This document shows, piece by piece, positions 62,689 through 64,000 of a DNA stretch of 64,000 nt. Where the stretch lies: NCBI GenBank assembly GCA_023451735.1, contig JAEXYH010000083.1, forward strand, positions 145,995 to 209,994, written 5' to 3'. The notes beneath the pieces are model-generated. The model was not told the DNA's origin. It worked only from the letters and a program-made list of their open reading frames with translations, and made no database searches. A program made the translations under genes and the position numbers. Source of the DNA: Pseudomonadota bacterium (GTDB taxonomy: Bacteria; Pseudomonadota; Alphaproteobacteria; Rhizobiales; Rhizobiaceae). How positions within the stretch are numbered: the first letter of the stretch is position 1; each line of letters opens with the position of its first letter.

Positions 62689-62714
62689 AACGGTCGTGCG
62701 GGACTTTCGTTTCC
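62689..62714 (-). promoter_or_regulatory. Possible EcfG-type promoter upstream of malQ
   Basis: On the minus strand GGAAAC (62714-62709), 16 bases and CGTT (62692-62689) resemble GGAAC-N16-CGTT with one mismatch in the -35 element. The malQ start is about 29 bases downstream. It is weaker than the promoters at 41545 and 47829 and is listed as tentative. Confidence 0.3.
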
Positions 62715-62771
62715 AGGCAGCGGTTTCGGCGGACTATGCCCGCACGCTGCCCGTCGAGTGGCATCGGCGTT

Positions 62772-64000
62772 TCAGAGGGCGCCGTTCTGGACCCAGACAC
62801 TGACACTGCCGCCGTTTGTCAGGAACGTCGCCTTGCCGTCGTCACTGACCACGATCTCGGCCTGGTGGTGGCCAAGCACATCGACGTAAGTTTTGTCGGC
62901 GTGATCCGTTCCGAGCTCTGCGAGCTTCTCCCCGCCTTCGCCATTCGACATGACGACGACGCAGCCGGGTGCGTCTCCGGTTCCATGACGGATAAAGCCG
63001 ATGCAATGCGGGTCATCGAACAGGTCCGTTTGCGGGCCGTTGGCGAACCGCTTTCTGGCGTCGATGAGTGCCGGCAGGCATCCGATAGCCGGCATCTCGA
63101 CGGCGCGATGTTCGCCGTCCTTATCGTCCGTGTAGCTTGCGCCGTAAAGGTCCGGATAGAAGACACACGGCACGCCCTGTTCGCGTAACAGGATCAGCGC
63201 GTAAGCCAGCGGCTTGAACCAGGGATCGACGGCCGCCTCGAGTGATTGAAGCGGCTGGGTGTCGTGATTGTCGACGATGGTCACCGCATGATAGGGGTGC
63301 ACGGAGACGAGCGATCCGTCGAAGATCGTCCGCATATCGAAATCGCCGCCCGCCTTCGATGCCTCATGGAAACGGTGGTGCAGCGCCACGTCGAACACGG
63401 TCAACTGGTGGTCGACGAGATCGAGGTAGCTTTTGAGCGTTCCCATGTCCGGGTGCCAGTATTCGGCAACAACGAACAAGTCCTCTTTGACAGTCTGGCG
63501 CATATGGCCGACCCAGTCGCGGAAGAACCAGGCCGGGATGTGCTTTGCGGCGTCAAGGCGGAAGCCGTCGACGCGCACCTGCTCGGACAGCCAGCGGCCC
63601 CAATATTTCAATTCTTCGTAGACAGCCTTGTTGCGAAACTCGACATCGGCGCCCATTAGATAGTCGAAATTGCCGAGCTCGTCATCGACCTCGTCGTTCC
63701 ATTCGCCTTCGCCATATTCGTTGACCAACCGGAAGACGCCGGCCTCATCCGGGTTTTCGATGACGTCGACACCGCTAAAACACTTCTGGTCCCAGACGAA
63801 TTCGGAATGCGCGCCAGCGCGGCCCGGAAAGGTGAAGCGGGTATAAGCCAGCGCCTCGAACGCTTCGTCCTCGATCTGGGTGCGATCGGCCGGATTAACC
63901 CTGCGAACGTGGACGCTTTCCTTATCGTCGGCGCCCATCTTATGATTGAACACGACGTCGTGGATCACGCCGATACTGTTCTCGTTCAGTACCCGGCAGG
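62772..64000 (-). CDS. Cytoplasmic alpha-amylase (GH13), 5' end outside the window
   Basis: At least 409 residues of a GH13 alpha-amylase. The catalytic Asp nucleophile is in RVDGFRLDAAKHIPAWFF, the Glu acid-base in LFVVAEYWHPDMG, and the third Asp in TIVDNHDTQP. The region of strand 3, VIHDVVFNHKMG, is present but interrupted at the edge; the reading stays open to the window end (VLNENSIG precedes it), so the first ~90 residues lie beyond 64000. There is no signal peptide evidence inside. It degrades alpha-glucan to malto-oligosaccharides for the MalQ encoded downstream. Confidence 0.93.
   Translation of the reverse strand, partial: CRVLNENSIGVIHDVVFNHKMGADDKESVHVRRVNPADRTQIEDEAFEALAYTRFTFPGRAGAHSEFVWDQKCFSGVDVIENPDEAGVFRLVNEYGEGEWNDEVDDELGNFDYLMGADVEFRNKAVYEELKYWGRWLSEQVRVDGFRLDAAKHIPAWFFRDWVGHMRQTVKEDLFVVAEYWHPDMGTLKSYLDLVDHQLTVFDVALHHRFHEASKAGGDFDMRTIFDGSLVSVHPYHAVTIVDNHDTQPLQSLEAAVDPWFKPLAYALILLREQGVPCVFYPDLYGASYTDDKDGEHRAVEMPAIGCLPALIDARKRFANGPQTDLFDDPHCIGFIRHGTGDAPGCVVVMSNGEGGEKLAELGTDHADKTYVDVLGHHQAEIVVSDDGKATFLTNGGSVSVWVQNGAL

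Noticed and set aside
1..64000. CRISPR arrays, prophage, conjugation or secretion systems, rRNA genes
   Set aside because: No regularly spaced repeats, phage structural genes, tra/vir genes or RNA genes were seen anywhere in the window.

Overview
This 64 kb window reads as accessory DNA of an alphaproteobacterium of the Rhizobiales, most likely Rhizobiaceae. The evidence is the moderately high GC composition, a FecI/FecR-controlled iron locus with an Rrf2-type regulator, an iron-sulfur photolyase with the cysteine spacing of Agrobacterium PhrB, a y4iL-type catalase-like protein, and promoters of the form GGAAC-N16-CGTT, the pattern read by the alphaproteobacterial general stress sigma factor EcfG. 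There is no rRNA, tRNA, replication or ribosomal gene and no CRISPR array. Together with many decayed genes this fits a chromid, a large plasmid or a variable chromosomal segment. The species cannot be fixed from the sequence.

Layout. (1) 202-9859: a ferric-siderophore locus with an ECF sigma factor, a FecR regulator, a TonB-dependent receptor with an STN signalling domain, a periplasmic binding protein, a siderophore-interacting reductase, two FecCD permeases, an ATPase and an Rrf2 regulator. From the binding protein to the ATPase the genes touch or overlap and form one operon. (2) 9844-20974: a LysR regulator divergent from a GST, a flavin-dependent (LLM) monooxygenase, a complete oligopeptide-type ABC importer, a His-rich cupin, a second LLM monooxygenase and HupE. 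This looks like an uptake-and-oxidation pathway whose substrate is unknown. (3) 21126-28408: an autoinhibited Fic protein with an operator-like start region, a divergent pair of c-di-GMP proteins with complementary degenerate domains, and a chemoreceptor. (4) 28964-31807: a TetR regulator with duplicated operators, an SDR remnant and two structurally unrelated epoxide hydrolases. (5) 31776-40370: a decay zone holding YihY, TetR, Nudix, acyltransferase and IS3 remnants between intact alpha/beta hydrolases, AlaE, an SRPBCC protein and an AraC regulator. (6) 40590-64000: a stress island with DUF3253, DUF1543, a large FAD/NAD(P) protein, a YdeP-type molybdoenzyme, a catalase-like protein, a PfpI protein, topoisomerase IB, DUF2177, an Mfd paralogue, a FAD monooxygenase, TspO, a photolyase, a KatE-type catalase, a lipoprotein hydrolase, and alpha-glucan enzymes (MalQ fused to a membrane domain, and a cytoplasmic amylase cut by the window edge).

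How the parts work together. Region 1 senses and imports an iron chelate. Region 2 probably imports and oxidatively opens an organic, perhaps sulfur-containing, compound. Region 3 links second-messenger turnover to behaviour. Region 6 looks like stationary-phase and light or oxidative-stress protection: peroxide removal, light-driven and helicase-based DNA repair, and mobilisation of stored glucan. Two good EcfG-type promoters and two weaker candidates were found by eye in this last region. All functions are inferred from sequence motifs; no database search was run.
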